DNA of 64,000 bases from Setoptus koraiensis (taxonomy: Eukaryota; Arthropoda): NCBI GenBank assembly GCA_048013815.1, contig CM106586.1:6262001-6326000 (forward strand), in the 5' to 3' direction. Below, piece by piece: positions 34,731 to 49,000 of the stretch. Numbering within the stretch: the first letter of the stretch is position 1; every line of letters starts with the position of its first letter. The notes beneath the pieces were generated by a model. The model saw only the letters and a program-made list of their open reading frames with translations, ran no database searches and was not told the origin of the DNA. Position numbers and translations under genes: made by a program.

Positions 34731-37700
34731 AACGCAAAGTGTTTGCCAGCATTGGGCAAGACTGTTGCTGTTGGTAAGCGGATTATGCGAGTGTAATAAT
34801 GATCGGTAGTGGCGAGTGATGAGTGGGTCAACAAGGCCATGATTGATCAACTGATGGGCTGAATGGTATCACTGTTGCACAACTATCGCAAACAAGCGAC
34901 GAGCAAATAAACAAATCAATGAGTAGCCTCTATATCACACAGACTACTGATGTGAACAACAGCTTGTGAGTTAAATAAGCGGAGATAAAACAAAAACTTT
35001 GGCAGCTTTTTTTGTTGCTCGCATAACTGGCATGATTGATGTTGGATCTGTTGTTGTTCATCATGGTGTGCTTGTGTGATGCTTGGGCCGGCCTAATTGA
35101 TTTTGTTGCACTCGATTTGAGTTGTGCACCATATTAGCGATATGGTGAAAAGACTGGACAACCTGTGACCATGGCTCATGCGAGCTGTACGAGACAATGT
35201 TGCAGCTCGAGTAATTGAGTACTCGTGAGTCGCTGTTGCTGTCGGCGCAAGTTGCAAAACACGCCGCTTTGGGGCAACATAATGAGTATATTATTGTGTC
35301 AGAGTGGCCCCAACGATGATAGTTGATACTCGCAAGAATCGTGCCAGTGAGACAGTCAATTGTTGAAGATGCAAATATTTTGTGCGCACATTGATACAGT
35401 TTGTTTGCATGTGGGGCTGCCGTTAAAAAACATTGAGACTTGCCGAGATGTTGGCGAACAGATGGCACACAATGGCCCATGCCGAGACGCTGTCAGTGTG
35501 CTGGCCAATGGGCAGCGCCAAAACTAAACTTGTTTCATATATTCGTTTATCGTTTATATTGCGTAATGGCGATTTTTGTGCAAAATTAATCTCTGCACTG
35601 GCCAATGTGGATGTCGATGGTGTGTGCCCCGGACTCAGGCCGCCGACTCAGCGTCGCTGTGCAGCGCTCAATTGGCTTGCATTGGTCTTGGTATGTAACC
35701 ATAATTGACCATTAGCACTTATGCAATCAACAACATCAATCAATGGCACACAAAAACAAGCCAACGACAACGGCAACAGCAACAGCAACAGCAACCACGG
35801 CAACCACAGCGACAAGGGAGGCGAGAAATGGCAACCTTATTGATGGGCATTATGACTGGCTTCATCACACAAGATGCTGCTCCTAAAGCAGTGTGCGCAT
35901 CAAGTTACTGTTGGCAGCATCAATGGCAGCATCCGCCCACGCACGTGATAACGCTCGCTAGGTATGGACGCAATGGCGAGACGCAACAACAAATTGTTGT
36001 TAGTTGTTGGTGGCTTTTTGCTCCACTGCACACTGTTATTAGAGCAGATGGGTATATAACAAGTTTGTTTGTTGTTGTTGTGTCTAGTTATCTGCGATAA
36101 TCTAACAATGTTCAATGAGTTCAGCCAGCCCAGCAATATAACAATGATAATAACAACTGTCTAGCGCTGTCAGTGTTTACCTGTGTCTGGCGTTCACTTG
36201 TTGACACCCAATTATAATTATTGCATTCATCATATATAATACGTAATAATACATGCATTAATGCCAATGACAATGGCCAGTGCTTTGCTTTGCTTTGTTT
36301 TTTATTTTGTGTCTTTTTTATTGCCTGTGCCGTGCCAACGTAACAGCGGGTTGCAACCTCATTGCGACCTCATTGCGCACCAGTGATTTACTCGCGCTAA
36401 TGATGTAACCATGTCTGTGTTGCATCATACTAATAGGTCACTAATATTATTTTATACTGACTGTAGGCACTAATCGACTTGATACGATGCACAAAGTGAT
36501 GTGATTGCGCAGCGCATTTCCGTTGGCGCAACAGCAACAACTACATTTGTACACTGTACACTGTAGCATGTAACGGTGTAACGGTAACTGCTGCCGAATG
36601 GCGCCAACTGTGCTCGATGTTGTGCACAACTTTTGCCTATATTTACAACATTGTATCATACGTTGTGCAAGATTGTGTGCAATCTTGCCAATAAATGGCA
36701 CAGTTTTGGCCGTGCCAGAGTGTGGCCAGCAGACTGTGACATGGCCAACAACGATAGCCACAGATAGATGGAAACAATTGATAGACAGTAACAATTAGAG
36801 CACGCGTGGGCCAGGTCAAGATAGTTTCAGTTTATTTCATTGTATGGTAACGTTATTACGTAACTGTTTTCGATGTGGGTGGCTCAATTACGACTAACTG
36901 TCTCAGGCACGTAGCTAGTTAGCGCTGGCAAGTGTTGGCCACACTGTGATAGCGAGCGGCGCTTTTAATGATTGTTGGTCACGATTGGTTCTAATATGAG
37001 GTCATTTTCAGTTTTATTGCATAATTAACTGTGGCTCGTACATCTATCTCATATCTCTAATGTATTAGTATCTCTGTGCACTATAACTATAAATACAAAC
37101 ATTCAAGTAAACGGCATGTGTGAGCCAACTACACGCACTACAACGCTGACATAATCGAGTGCACGTAACAATCTGGCACGCAATTTGCAACAAGTGTCAG
37201 CGCGCATTTGTCGATACTTGTGCCGATGTTTGTGCCGATATCTGTCGGTTGTTGGTGACTCTGACAACAGGTGAGCGCTGTAAAAAAGTAACCAGCACAA
37301 CGCACGAATGGCGCCGATAAGCAACAAATGATTTAACTAATCGGTATTGTGGCGACCGTCGGCCCACCGATGATGCTCGTTGGCCGGCAAGCTGAACAAT
37401 TTGCCTTGTTAGATGGCAGCACATTTGGCACTTGTTGTGCTGCCATTTATCACTTGTCGGCGCAATTAATTTGTTGTCGATGGTCGCTAACGATTGGTGC
37501 AACGAGCATCGTTAGCTCGCCGTTGTCAGTGTGTCAGTTTGAGACACAGTGAGCGCTAACGATTAATCGATCACTTGTTAAGCTCGTCGTCACTAACAAA
37601 TGTGATCGGCAGCGCTACTGGTGGCCGCACTCGAGTGGCCAGTGTTTACCGCACACACACTCGCACTGTGTGAGTCGCTGGCCCAGGTGAGTGGACAAAT

Positions 37701-38426
37701 TGAACAAGCGCCAGAATGGGCAAAAGTAACCAATAGCAACCGGCTACCTATGCGCGCCCACGCACTAATTGACAGCTAAGCAATGATCCAATTTTTGGGA
37801 TAAAGCCGATAGCGATGAACGCCAACGAGACTCGCCTCTATACTGCGCACTCGATGCTACACACACACGACACACACTACACACGACACACTGCGCACTA
37901 CACACTACACACGACACACTGCGCACTACACACTACACACGACACAAGGCAGGTTGCCGGACTGGCTAACTAATCTTATCACTTCACTTAACTTGGCGGC
38001 ATTGCATCACATTGGCCGGCATCGCGTCGGCATGGCAGTGGCAGTGACTTGAGAGTTGAGCTCGCTTCATTTGATTGCAATTTATTATTCACATTCATTT
38101 TTTGTTGTTCGTTTCGCATTATCGCGCATTATTCACATTGCGCATTGGCCATATGGATAAGTTATGGCCGACAACAACACCAACGACAGCAACAACGACA
38201 CCAACAACGACACCAACAACAGCAACAACATCGCCAACAACAGCAACATCAACAACATGTGTGTGTTACGTAATGACTGCTACCACTGCCGGCGTTCAAG
38301 TTAATCACTATTCAATCACTGACAGATGGACGGACGGACCGGCGAACAGACACACACAGTTTGTTGCGTAATGATCGAGAATGATCAAATGGAACAAAGA
38401 GCTGCAGGGCTGACTAACTGCAAGCT

Positions 38427-38427
<1 letters not shown>

Positions 38428-38506
<79 letters not shown>

Positions 38507-38508
38507 TG
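38428..38508. repeat. 9-bp tandem repeat TTGTTGCCG
   Basis: Eight exact copies and a ninth with one change. It creates spurious Leu/Pro and Gln/Arg frames on the two strands. Confidence 0.95.
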
Positions 38509-39239
38509 TTTGTCAGCCGGCCGTCGGACAGTTCGATGTCTAACTGACCGACATCTGGCCGTTGCTGCTGGCTGGCACCGAAGAGCGGCAGTTGCTCTCG
38601 TTTCGTAGCAACATTTGATCAGCACACACACATCCTGCGATCACATGATGATGCAACTCTATAAACAACAACAACAACAACAACAAAGAAGATAAATGAT
38701 GAAAATATTCAAAAATTGGCCACTCACTTTACGCAATAATTAATAGCACTTGTTGCCCATTCACCCGGATATCACACCTGATGCCAACTGTTGCCGTTGT
38801 TGGGCCCGTCTCCAGTTTGCCCTCGTCCGCTCTCGTCGCTGGCCGTCGCTGGCCCGGCGAACGGTCGGCCGAAATCAAGATCGCCGCTCGCTCGCTTTGG
38901 CAACCAACTGAGATGCTCGTTGGAATTCGCAAGTGTTTTTTCTGCGCCGTGTTGCGCTCAAATTCAATCTAAATTGAAATAAATTTCAGCGATCGCATGA
39001 GCCGGCAAGTGCAAGTGAGAGCGGCTCTCTCAACAACTGACCGCCTAATTTGTATTCAGTGTGAGAATTGTATAAACGTATCAGCCTAGGTATAAATCTA
39101 TAAATGTGCTGCCGCCGCAAACAACAACATGCTGTTAGGGGCGAGTGTGCAGTAGATGCATCAACTGTATCATGCGGTTGTTTTTCTCCTCACCTGTCGC
39201 GATTCGCGAATAGTGTGGGCTTGTTTGTTTGCTGGACGG

Positions 39240-39300
39240 TCGGTCGTTCGGACGTTCGGACGTTCGGACGTTCGGTCGTTCGGACGGTCGGACGGTCGGG
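39240..39300. repeat. GGACGTTC / GGACGGTC tandem repeat
   Basis: Units of 8 bp, mixed CGGACGTT and CGGACGGT variants, GC-rich. Confidence 0.85.
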
Positions 39301-39625
39301 CGGCTGCAGCGCCGGACAGATGCACGGCCGAGTCGTGTCACTTATGTGTGCCCACACGACAGTAGATTATAGTAGATTAATTAGTTAGTTACAACAGGTA
39401 CGCAAATGCAAATGCTGCTTGCCAAACTGTGGGCACCTCTCTGCCCACAGCCCGGCCAACGGTGAGTAGAGACACAAACAAAAAGCAAAAAAGAATGACA
39501 CGAGCAGTATCATTTATTGCAACACATACAATTGTTGCTATCATGTAACGTCCCATTGACGGCCGGTCGAGCTGTCAGTTTAGTGAAAACTTTTTGCCAG
39601 ACATTGCTGGACACAACAATAGCAC

Positions 39626-39642
39626 AACCACAACAACAGCAC

Positions 39643-39698
<56 letters not shown>

Positions 39699-39718
39699 GC
39701 AGCAACAAGAACAACATC
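39626..39718. repeat. CAA/CAG trinucleotide tract
   Basis: Nearly pure CAA/CAG over about 90 bp. It would read as polyglutamine but sits in a short frame with no other coding evidence. Confidence 0.9.
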
Positions 39719-40810
39719 AGCATGAGCGGCGAAAAGATGTCTCAATCATAATTACCATTATGTATTATGGATAATATAATATTGTGTGTATGGCACACAA
39801 CAATAATGAGAGCAACAGCAACAATTATTCATTAACTTGAATTGTTGCATTGTCGGCAACAGTGGCGAGTGATTGTGTGTTGCCCAATGTGAGCTGCTGG
39901 CAACCGGCAACCAGCAACGCATATCATACTCACAATGACAGGTGAGTTACCTGGTAGTGGCCGCCCACGCATCACACGACAGCATCGCAAGCAAACTAGA
40001 TCATGATTGATCTGCGCCCGTTCTTGGTATTCTTATTCTTACAATTGTGCATTCTTGCACTATTGTATAATCATCTTACATTGATTGCGCTGCATCTATT
40101 TACAGGTAAAAATTATTAGGCAATTATTAAGCAAATTATTATTGCACAATGTAACTAAGTTCGGGCCAACTAGCACCAGCTAACATACTCACATAACACA
40201 TGGCTGTTGGCAGCATCTCGCATTAGTGCTGGGCATCTGCTTGTTGCATTGAACTGCCAACCAAATATGCAATTGTTATTCAAAATAAATTACACTAAAA
40301 TCGCCGCTCGTCATCTCGTGTGAGCAAATCCCCGATCCAATTAATTAAACATTTAATAATTGAATGCGACTTGGGAATGCGTGTGTCCCCGATCGCATTG
40401 ATTGAGATATATTATCGTCATAAGCAGTTTCTCTGCGAACATTGTTGAGTCAACAATGTTCACAGTTGCCCAACAAACTAGCAAGCGAGCCAGCGAACAA
40501 ACAAACTAGCGACTAACTAACCAACTGGCAGCTTGATTGGCAAGTGTGCCTCATGTTGATTTCAATGAATCCCCATATCCGTATGTTGATCTGTTGTTCT
40601 GAGAATTCTTTGGGCGACTTGAAACTTCAACACACACACACACGCACACAGCTTGAGATAAACACAGGGCAAAGTTACGTATTATTAACACAATTCGAGC
40701 TAAATTGCTTTGGTTTTCTTTTTCACTTTGATCCAGTTTAATTAAGCCTTGCCCACGCCAGTTTTTGGTCACCATCACCGGTGAGTGAGCAGCTATTGTG
40801 TGTTTGGTCG

Positions 40811-40850
40811 CCCACTTGCCCACTTGCCCACTTGCCCACTTGGCCACTTG
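40811..40850. repeat. 10-bp tandem repeat CCCACTTGCC
   Basis: About four copies, the last one altered. Confidence 0.85.
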
Positions 40851-42434
40851 CGCCCAACAAACGATCGCACAACCACCACCAAACTGACCTCTGATTGATG
40901 TCTCTAGATGATGCAATCATTTTAAGTAAGTTTAGATTAGTTTTGATCAAGTCACTTTTTGTTGTTGTCTGTTTTGTATGTGCTGGCATGATATTGTGAT
41001 GCGATAATCGCACAAGATCACTGGCGCGCTTATATTTACTAGGTAGCTAAATGTATTAAATGTAACAATGACCACTTGCTCTCGTCGTCATTTCTATCCA
41101 TTTTTTATTTTTATTTTTATTTTTGTCTAACGAGATACGAGTGACACATCAATCATCAATTAATGCCCACAACAACACACAATGCAATGCAATCAAGACT
41201 GATAATCCAAACGCATGCATAAAAGGTGTTCGTTACAAATCACAATCTGGATACAATTGTTGTTGCAACAGTTGCAATTATTTAATTGGCACGCGCAACC
41301 AGCCGGCAAGTAAACAAGCTGATTGTGTTGTTGCCCCCACAAATTTGTGGGCTTACATTACATTGCTCATGTTGTTGTTGTTACGCAACATTTTGTGACA
41401 ACAGGCAACACGCAAGCGCCAGTCAGCGAGTCATGACAAGCTAATGAGCTGGTTGCGCCAACTAATGAGCGCGAATTAATTAATCAACAATTAATGATTG
41501 ATGACCATCACGATCACTGATTATATTGACAAGATTGGCACACGAGGCACCGGCCGGTCGCTTGTGAGCGACACAAACACATAGTTCAATGCCTTCAATA
41601 GTTTCGAGTCTTGGCGTTGCCAGTTTATGGCGTCTATTTTGGGCTTGTGTCTCATTGCATTGGACGATGCGTCCTGTGATGGCGGCTGAGATGCAGGCTG
41701 TCGTGCGATGTTGCCTTGTGATGGCGAGTGTGAGAAATCAATCATGCAATCAATCGAGTCGAGAGTGGCGAGTCGATGCTCTGTGGCCAGCGACAGGCCA
41801 TTAGCCGTCAGAGAGGAAGCGTTAATTCGAGGTGCACGATCGTCTCTTGTGCAAGCTGTGCGAAGGCTTCTCTTTGGCAAGGTGTAAAGGCCATTGTAAC
41901 CATTTGACCATTGCACCATTTACATTGAGCTCATGAGTGAAAAGAATTGATATATCGGCAACACGAACTGTTGCGCAACTCTGGCCCGCTGTTGCCGCAA
42001 TCGCAGCTCAAGCTGGATACTTTGCACGGTTGCAAGCCGATATTTTGCTGTGCGTTTGCGGTCGCTCAACATCTCGCACAATATCTCTCTGAATATCTCT
42101 CTGAATATCTGCGTGTTGCGCATCTCTGATATCTCTGGCGGCCAGAGTGTGGCCGGTTGCTTGTGCTGGTTGGCGCGACGACTCGAACGGTTGCGCAGTG
42201 TCGGCCGGCGAGAATCGGCGAGCTGGCAAGGGCCAGCGGCGGCCAGAAGCGAGCGACCAGAGCATGCATATTCATAACTTTGTCGGGCGAGCAACAAACT
42301 AATTAAAGTCAGCATCACTTAAGTTGCGAGTGTGTGTGCGTGTGCACCAGCGACACTGTCTATATTTTGGTCTCAGACTCACAAACTCGCTTATGCTTCG
42401 CATAACTGTCTTGCCAGTCGCTCTCACTGTTCGT

Positions 42435-42459
42435 TGTGTTATGTAACTTACATAACACA
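42435..42459. repeat. 25-nt perfect palindrome
   Basis: TGTGTTATGTAA and TTACATAACACA around a single C. Confidence 0.95.
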
Positions 42460-43009
42460 TAGCGATTACATAACACACAAAGCAACTGTGCCTAATGGCA
42501 ACGACCTTCTTTTTTCTTTTTTCTTTTTTCCTCTTCTTCTTTGTTGTTTATTCTCTCGCTATTCTCGCCACTCTCGCCGTTGTTGGCTCAATGCGTCTGT
42601 TTGTGCCTTGTGGCCAACGAGAAACACAAGCTGTGGGAACAACACACACAACAGCTGACTGAACTTTGCGATGAAGACACAAACATTTGCCATCTCATCA
42701 TCTAATGGTCAGCTGGCACAAGTTGCGCAATCGCCATCGCACTTGCATCGCTTTGTTTGCGCCATATTGCTTGCACCAAAATCTCAGTCACTAACATTAT
42801 GTAATGGCTGCATGTTTTAATGGACGCATATTGCAGTGCATGCATGCCACAATAGATGCACTCCGCAATGCATTTATGTCGGCGAGTGAGAACGGATGGT
42901 CGCTCTAATGGATGGTGGGCCAACAACCGCACACATGCCGTTGCTGCAACTTGTGCTCTAACGGTTCTGGCCTGGCGCTGTCACTTTGGCTTGTGCTCAT
43001 TAGTTGCAC

Positions 43010-43084
43010 TTGCACTTTTGTCAGGCACTTTTGTCACTTTTGTCCCTTATGTCAGTTTTGTCACTTTTGTCACTTTTGTCAGTG
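43010..43084. repeat. 9-bp tandem repeat CACTTTTGT
   Basis: Six to seven copies, some altered (CCCTTATGT, CAGTTTTGT). Confidence 0.85.
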
Positions 43085-43222
43085 TGTGAGTGGACAGGAC
43101 GCAACGGCGGCGCACAGTGTGCGATATTGTTGCGGCCCCAAACAAACAAAAACAGCCCACAACAATAACACTTGTCAGCTGTCTTGCACACCGTTGCATA
43201 TTCAACAAACATTCACACATGT

Positions 43223-43259
43223 TACCGGTGCCGGCGCTATCATACCGCCGGCACCGGTA
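43223..43259. repeat. 37-nt perfect GC-rich palindrome
   Basis: TACCGGTGCCGGCG (43223-43236) and its exact complement (43246-43259) around a 9-nt loop. It is markedly GC-rich for the area. Confidence 0.95.
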
Positions 43260-44549
43260 TTTGACAGCGGCACATTGACAGCGATGCATCGACAGCGGTG
43301 CATCGACAGCGGCATGTTGACAGTATTTACATAGCACCGACAAGTTTAGGTAGACGCCGAAAAAGTCACTCTCACTTTCATTACTAACTTACTGCGCCGC
43401 CGTTCACCTGTCGTCGTTCACCTGTCGTCGTTCACCTGTTGCTGTTGGCCTGTTGCTGCGGCTGCAACAAGTGCCAAGCTAATGATCTTGTGTGTGCCGA
43501 CGCTAATGAAAGCCGCTGCCCGTTTGTTGCTATTTTAACCAACCAACCAACTAACGGTGAGTGTGTGTGCTGGGCAATTGTTGTTGATTTGCGTGATAAT
43601 AGCGCCTGTGTGGCGACCGTCTCATGACGGCAACAAGCCGCCACATTACGTAACGTGGGCACAAACGTTATTTGTTTGTTTGCTTGTTTTGAGTTTGCTT
43701 TGAGCTGGTTATTAGTGTATTATTAGTGGCGATGATAGCCACACATCACAACTCGCCACTTGGCCGGCCGACTGTCGACTGTCGACTGCTGACTGTCGAC
43801 TGTCGACTGCTGACTGTCGGCGTCTAACCAGCTCAACTGCACAATCACTCACTGACAGTCGACACTCTGAGACCGGGCAACTCTGACTTGTGAGACGGAT
43901 TTAGTTTGATTATTTTTATTCCATAATATTTCAAAACATTTCAAATATAGTTCACAACACACACACACACACACATAACTGTCTGTGTGTGACTTGTTTA
44001 CCAACTGTCTAACCAACTAACTCACTTATAACTCATAAGTTATAAGTTGTGAGTCTCGACTGGCATGCACACACAACTATCTCATATCTACGCCATACTC
44101 ACTGAGTGTAATCAAACATGATATACACACACACTAATGGATAGCTAATGGTAATAAGAGTTTACGTAAACTTGTTGTTTGTGCTGATGATAATTAACCA
44201 TAATCATCATGTTGTCTATATAACAGTTATAACAGTTATAACAGTTATAGCGCTCTCAGTTTTTAACCGATCTGTGCCCGCTAGCCCAATTTGGATGAAC
44301 AGGCCAAGCCAAATGATGCGCTCGCTCACCTGGGCTCTCCCATCTCACTTGTCCCATCTCACTTGTGAGTCGCAATTGGCTCACCACAGCCAACTGACAA
44401 CTGTCAGCCCATTCGCAACAACTGTCAGCTGACAGTAGATACAAGTGTCTCCATTTAGCATCGTCGATATTTTAGACAATATTTTAGATATAATTTCGTC
44501 GAGATAATATCCAGAGGCCGTTGTGTTGAATTGCCGCTGTCCATGCTAC

Positions 44550-44626
44550 CATATTCACGCCATATTCACGCCATATTCACGCCATATTCACGCCATACTC
44601 ACGCCATACTCACGCCATACTCATGT
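44550..44626. repeat. 11-bp tandem repeat CATATTCACGC
   Basis: Seven copies. The last three read CATACTCACGC or further altered. Confidence 0.9.
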
Positions 44627-46473
44627 CCGTGCTGCCACATGTGAAACGCAGCAGTCGCAACAGGTAAACTGACTGGACAACCTGAGACGAGATAGCGCAG
44701 CAAATGCTAATGGCAAAAATGGCAAAGCTAACGAAATAATTTGCTTTGGTGCTATTTATGAATAGTGATGCGTGCCAGCTCACAATCAGTCGGTTGCTTG
44801 TCAGTGTCAGCTGTTGAGTCAGTGGACGAAATGGTGCAAATGGCAAACGGTGCTTGTCTGTCACAATGGCAACAAGATTATAGCAACTATGTCAACATTG
44901 CAATTGCATTGTTGCTAAATTAATATTAAAATGCGATTGGCGCTTGCAATTGGGCGCAAAATAAATACAAATTGAAAGCATTTTGGAACAAAACAATGCA
45001 CACATTAATCATATCATGACACACACATGAAAGTGACTCCACACGAAATGTTGTTGTCGCTCGGCGTGCCCGTTAAACAAGTTGTATGATGCAACAAGCA
45101 ATGACATTGTCGCGCATCGCCTTATGTTGACTGGTATGATAAGTATGTTAATTATGATGCAACTACGCAACAGGTAGCTGACTAACTGGCTAACAGGTGC
45201 AGCGAGGAACATCTGTAAAGGTCATCTGTAAATGTGTGCGTTGTAACTTATGCCAAGCAGACTGCATCGTGCGCTTATGTGGTGCGTGTATCAATGGCAT
45301 TAATGGCTGCACCATCGATCGATAGAATGCACCAATGAGGTTACATTTGAAGTTACATTGTTCACGACAACGACAACGACAACAACAGCAGCAACAGCAA
45401 CAACAGCAACAACTGCACCGCCAACGACAGACCGGCAACAAGTGTTGTGCGACAAACAACAACCAGTGGATATAACTGACGTGCATCGACACACACGCAA
45501 GCCGCTCGTTACCTGTGGCATCGAGGTGTGAGCTGTGCTCAACAGCTAGCGGCAACACTCACCTGTCAGTTGTGTGCCTATCGATTGGCTATCGGTTGTT
45601 GCGAATAGCAACTTGTGAATCGCAAGTGAGCGAACAATCTTCACAAGTTGTTTGTTGTTATCAACTGTGCCAGTTAGATATTATTGCAACAGCCATCATT
45701 GATGATTGCTACGCAAAGCCAAATGGCATAACATATAAGTGATATAAATATAAGTGCATTGCGTGCTAATTCGATAGCTGTCCGCATCAGTTGGTCATCT
45801 AATTGTCACGCTGGTCACCTGCAATCACAGCTGACACACCCGGCAGCGCTGACAACGCTGACATCGCTGACACTGCTGACACTGTTGAATGAGTCAGCCG
45901 TGAGCAACAGTCAAACGTAACAATGACAGTTGTCAACAGTTGTCAAATGCAACAAGCAAACACACACACAATTATTAATAAAACATGCATTACATAATAC
46001 ACAATGATCAATGAGTAATGAGCAGTGTGGCCTCATGCGCACCTGCCAAGCACAACAAGCACAACAAGCACAACAAGCACAACAAGCTAGGCGCGTTGAT
46101 ATCGTGTGTAGTCATCGTATATCACATGCGCTATAGTGCATATAATACATATTACATAATACACTGTATGGTATGATGATGGTATGGTAGTACGACGATA
46201 TCAAGTAGCCAGTGAAACTGTGCCGATTGGAGTCTGTTCAGTGGCTCGTGCGATATCGCACACTGGTGAATACGAGCAGCACATATTTGCATTTGTTATA
46301 CATACTCGACATATAACTTATATGATATAAGTGATAGTGGGTAGTACATGTGTTGACCGTATGCCGGCGACAATTTCCATCAATTAGTTTGTCGGTGCGC
46401 ACATAGTGGCGTGGTTGTTGTCGTTGCGTCGGGCACATAGAGCACAATTGAGCGCAAACGAGCACTATAGCGC

Positions 46474-46504
46474 CCTTGTTGTTGTTGTTGTTGTTGTTGT
46501 TGTT
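46474..46504. repeat. (TTG)n microsatellite
   Basis: About ten TTG units. Confidence 0.9.
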
Positions 46505-47029
46505 GGTTGGTGCGCGAGCTTTAGTTTGTTATGCTTGCATAATAACAAACTAAACTAGTAGCATAGTCGCAGATTGTCTATGAGAGATAGATGGCGCACA
46601 AGGCGACAAATGCAGTTGTGTGTGCCAACTAAACTTGTAAACTGTCTGGCCTAGCGCAGTTTGGCTGTTAGCTGGCAACTGGCAGCAACTCACAACAAGC
46701 ACACACACATCACTTACATTTGCAAGTTAGTTATGTAATAATAGTAATGATGATGAGCCCACGCATTAAGCTGGCTAGATTAGCTGCCAGACGCAACACG
46801 GCTTGTTGTTGGTGTGTCGGTGGTTGGCATGCCAACGGCGAGCCAGCCATGAATAAGAGTGCACTACATACGCCGCTGCTGCTGCCGTTGCTGTTGCTGC
46901 GTAGTGTTTGTATGCGCCATAGTAATGGATATACCGGTGCTGTGATCATATGTTGCCGACTTGCGATATTCTCTCCACATTTCGCCCTTCTTTTCGCCCT
47001 CTCATCAGCGCTCTTCTGCGCCAAGAGGC

Positions 47030-47100
47030 TTCTTTCGCTTCTCTCGCTTCTCTCGCTTCTCTGGCTTCGCTGGCTTCTCTGGCTTCGCTCGCCCCGTTCG
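47030..47100. repeat. CTTCTCTCG-type degenerate tandem repeat
   Basis: Imperfect 9-bp units (CTTCTCTCG, CTTCTCTGG, CTTCGCTGG). It keeps several frames open on both strands between 46.7 and 47.4 kb, none of them convincing. Confidence 0.8.
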
Positions 47101-47539
47101 CTTGTTGGCTCGCCGTTCGCTGGCTCGCCGTCGAATGGTCGGCTCGCTTGTGGTTTGCGCATCTGGCTTGCGAGCAGCCGAGACAGGAACAGCCAAGAGC
47201 AGCCAAAGGCAGACAGAAGAAGCCAAGCCAGCGCCGACGAGAGTTGATTAGCGCACCACAAGTGCGCAAGTTGCTCGCTCGCTCTCTAACGTAACTGGCA
47301 ACTTTGCCATTATGTAACTCACATATGGCTGCCAGCGAGTGTGGGGGCGAGCACGGGGCCACAAAGTGCGCAGCACAGCAAACCAGCCATTAGCTTGTTG
47401 CGCATAGCTAGAGGGGACACTAGATCAACTGTTAGCTGCACTGTGGGCAGACAGTAATGGATAGACGGCAACGGCAACGGCAACAGTGAGAGCTGGCTTG
47501 CATTAGCAAAAGTTTATCTTGTCCTAATGCCGCTGTTAT

Positions 47540-47740
47540 TACATAATATTCACATAATATTCACGCAATATTCACGCAATATTCACCTAATATTCACTCG
47601 ATATCCACATAGTGTTCAATTGATGTTCGCATAATATTTGCACAACATTCGCACAATATTCGCACAATATCCACACAATATTCACGCAATATCCACACAA
47701 TATTCACGCAATATCCACACAGTATTCACATTATATTCAC
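47540..47740. repeat. ATATTCAC-based degenerate tandem array
   Basis: Roughly 10-12-bp units (variants of CACAATATTCACG) repeated over about 200 bp. Related in sequence to the array at 44550-44626. Confidence 0.8.
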
Positions 47741-49000
47741 ATGAAATTCGCTGCTCGTCTAGCTTGGGTCTGCTGCTGAGACTCAATGTCTCAATGTGTG
47801 CCAATGTGTGCAAATGTCTGACAATTTGCGCTCGCTGTTAGTGCCACTCGTATATCCAGATATAAACATTGCAGCCTCCAGATAATATCGCTACTCGCAT
47901 GGCCTCATTGCAAGCCAATACGAGCCATTGCGTGGTAACACAAACAACACAACGACACACAGCAAAACAACAGCAACAGCAACAGCAACAACAACAACAA
48001 CAACAAAGACGAATTATTATTACACAACAGCACACATTATAATATCTCAGAGTAATAATAATTGGCATTGGATCTCCGATAATTTGCATTATTATTAGAT
48101 TATTTGCACACATTCACTATACTGGAAACACACGAATTACGCGTGAGAGAGGAGAGATTTTCGAGATTTCAGAGACGCGATTTGCAGCAAATGATTGAAA
48201 CTTGTCGGCACTTGCAGCAATTGAAGCCAAGCAACACGCGTCGTGGTCATTGCGTCGTGTTCAGCATCTAGTTTTAGTCAGTATTTAGTTCAACTCAATT
48301 AGCATCAGTATCAATTAATACGCAACAGTGTTAGCCAGTGTCTAGTCAGCAAGCACGCGCCACAAATCAATTCAAATATTTCGAATTATTCCATTCGGTT
48401 CGATTGAAATATCTCATTACGCAACAATCGTATTAATCAACAATCAGCAACTAGTTTATTTATTTATCCACAGATATCCGCAGACGGATATACGCAGACA
48501 GATATACGCAGACTGATATCAACAGACGTCCACAGATAGCCGCTAAAGCAGATATCCATAGATTGGTTGGCTGCACCTATCGAGAAGAATCGATTCTACG
48601 AATCATTTGGCATCATTTGAGCATCGCATCGAAAAATATCGCCAATCGCGCCGAATAGCCCAGACAGCAGCGGTCAAGTTGAAAACAACAATCAACAATC
48701 AGCAGCGAGCAACAGATTGTCGAATTCGACACACTGACCAGTTAATCATAAAAATCATTTTGTGTGTCACAAAATCATGCTCACGTTAAGTCATCGCATT
48801 ATTGTTACAAATCATCAATCAATACTAATTAAATGTAGTAATTATCTAATATCGAATTGTAGTGCTAGCTGTAGAAGAACAAAAAGAATTGTCAATGGTT
48901 AATTAACGAACGATACAATTCAAATATTCGCTAGGAAAAAACCACACAAACACACACACACACACACAAAAGAGGCTGCCAGTTGAGTGATTAGTTAAAG

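Larger units (their letters stand above)
34535..49000. other. 14.5-kb spacer rich in minisatellites and palindromes, no supported gene
   Basis: I find no exon with recognisable protein similarity. The DNA is a mosaic of CAA/CAG runs, 9- to 12-bp tandem repeats (listed separately), and short perfect inverted repeats such as 42435-42459 and 43223-43259. The right end should contain the HOW promoter and 5' UTR, including a (CA)n tract at 48951-48968. CTCF-like motifs lie at 34717-34730 and 46588-46597. A minus-strand ATG frame of 132 codons at 41521-41919 is the most protein-like leftover. Confidence 0.5.

Noticed and set aside
39626-39718. Polyglutamine-coding exon
   Set aside because: Pure CAA/CAG tract within a short frame without start context, splice sites or any non-repeat coding sequence.
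46720-47362. Several overlapping 100-176-codon frames on both strands
   Set aside because: They arise from the CTTCTCTCG-type degenerate tandem repeat and higher local GC. None has protein-like composition or splice signals that help.
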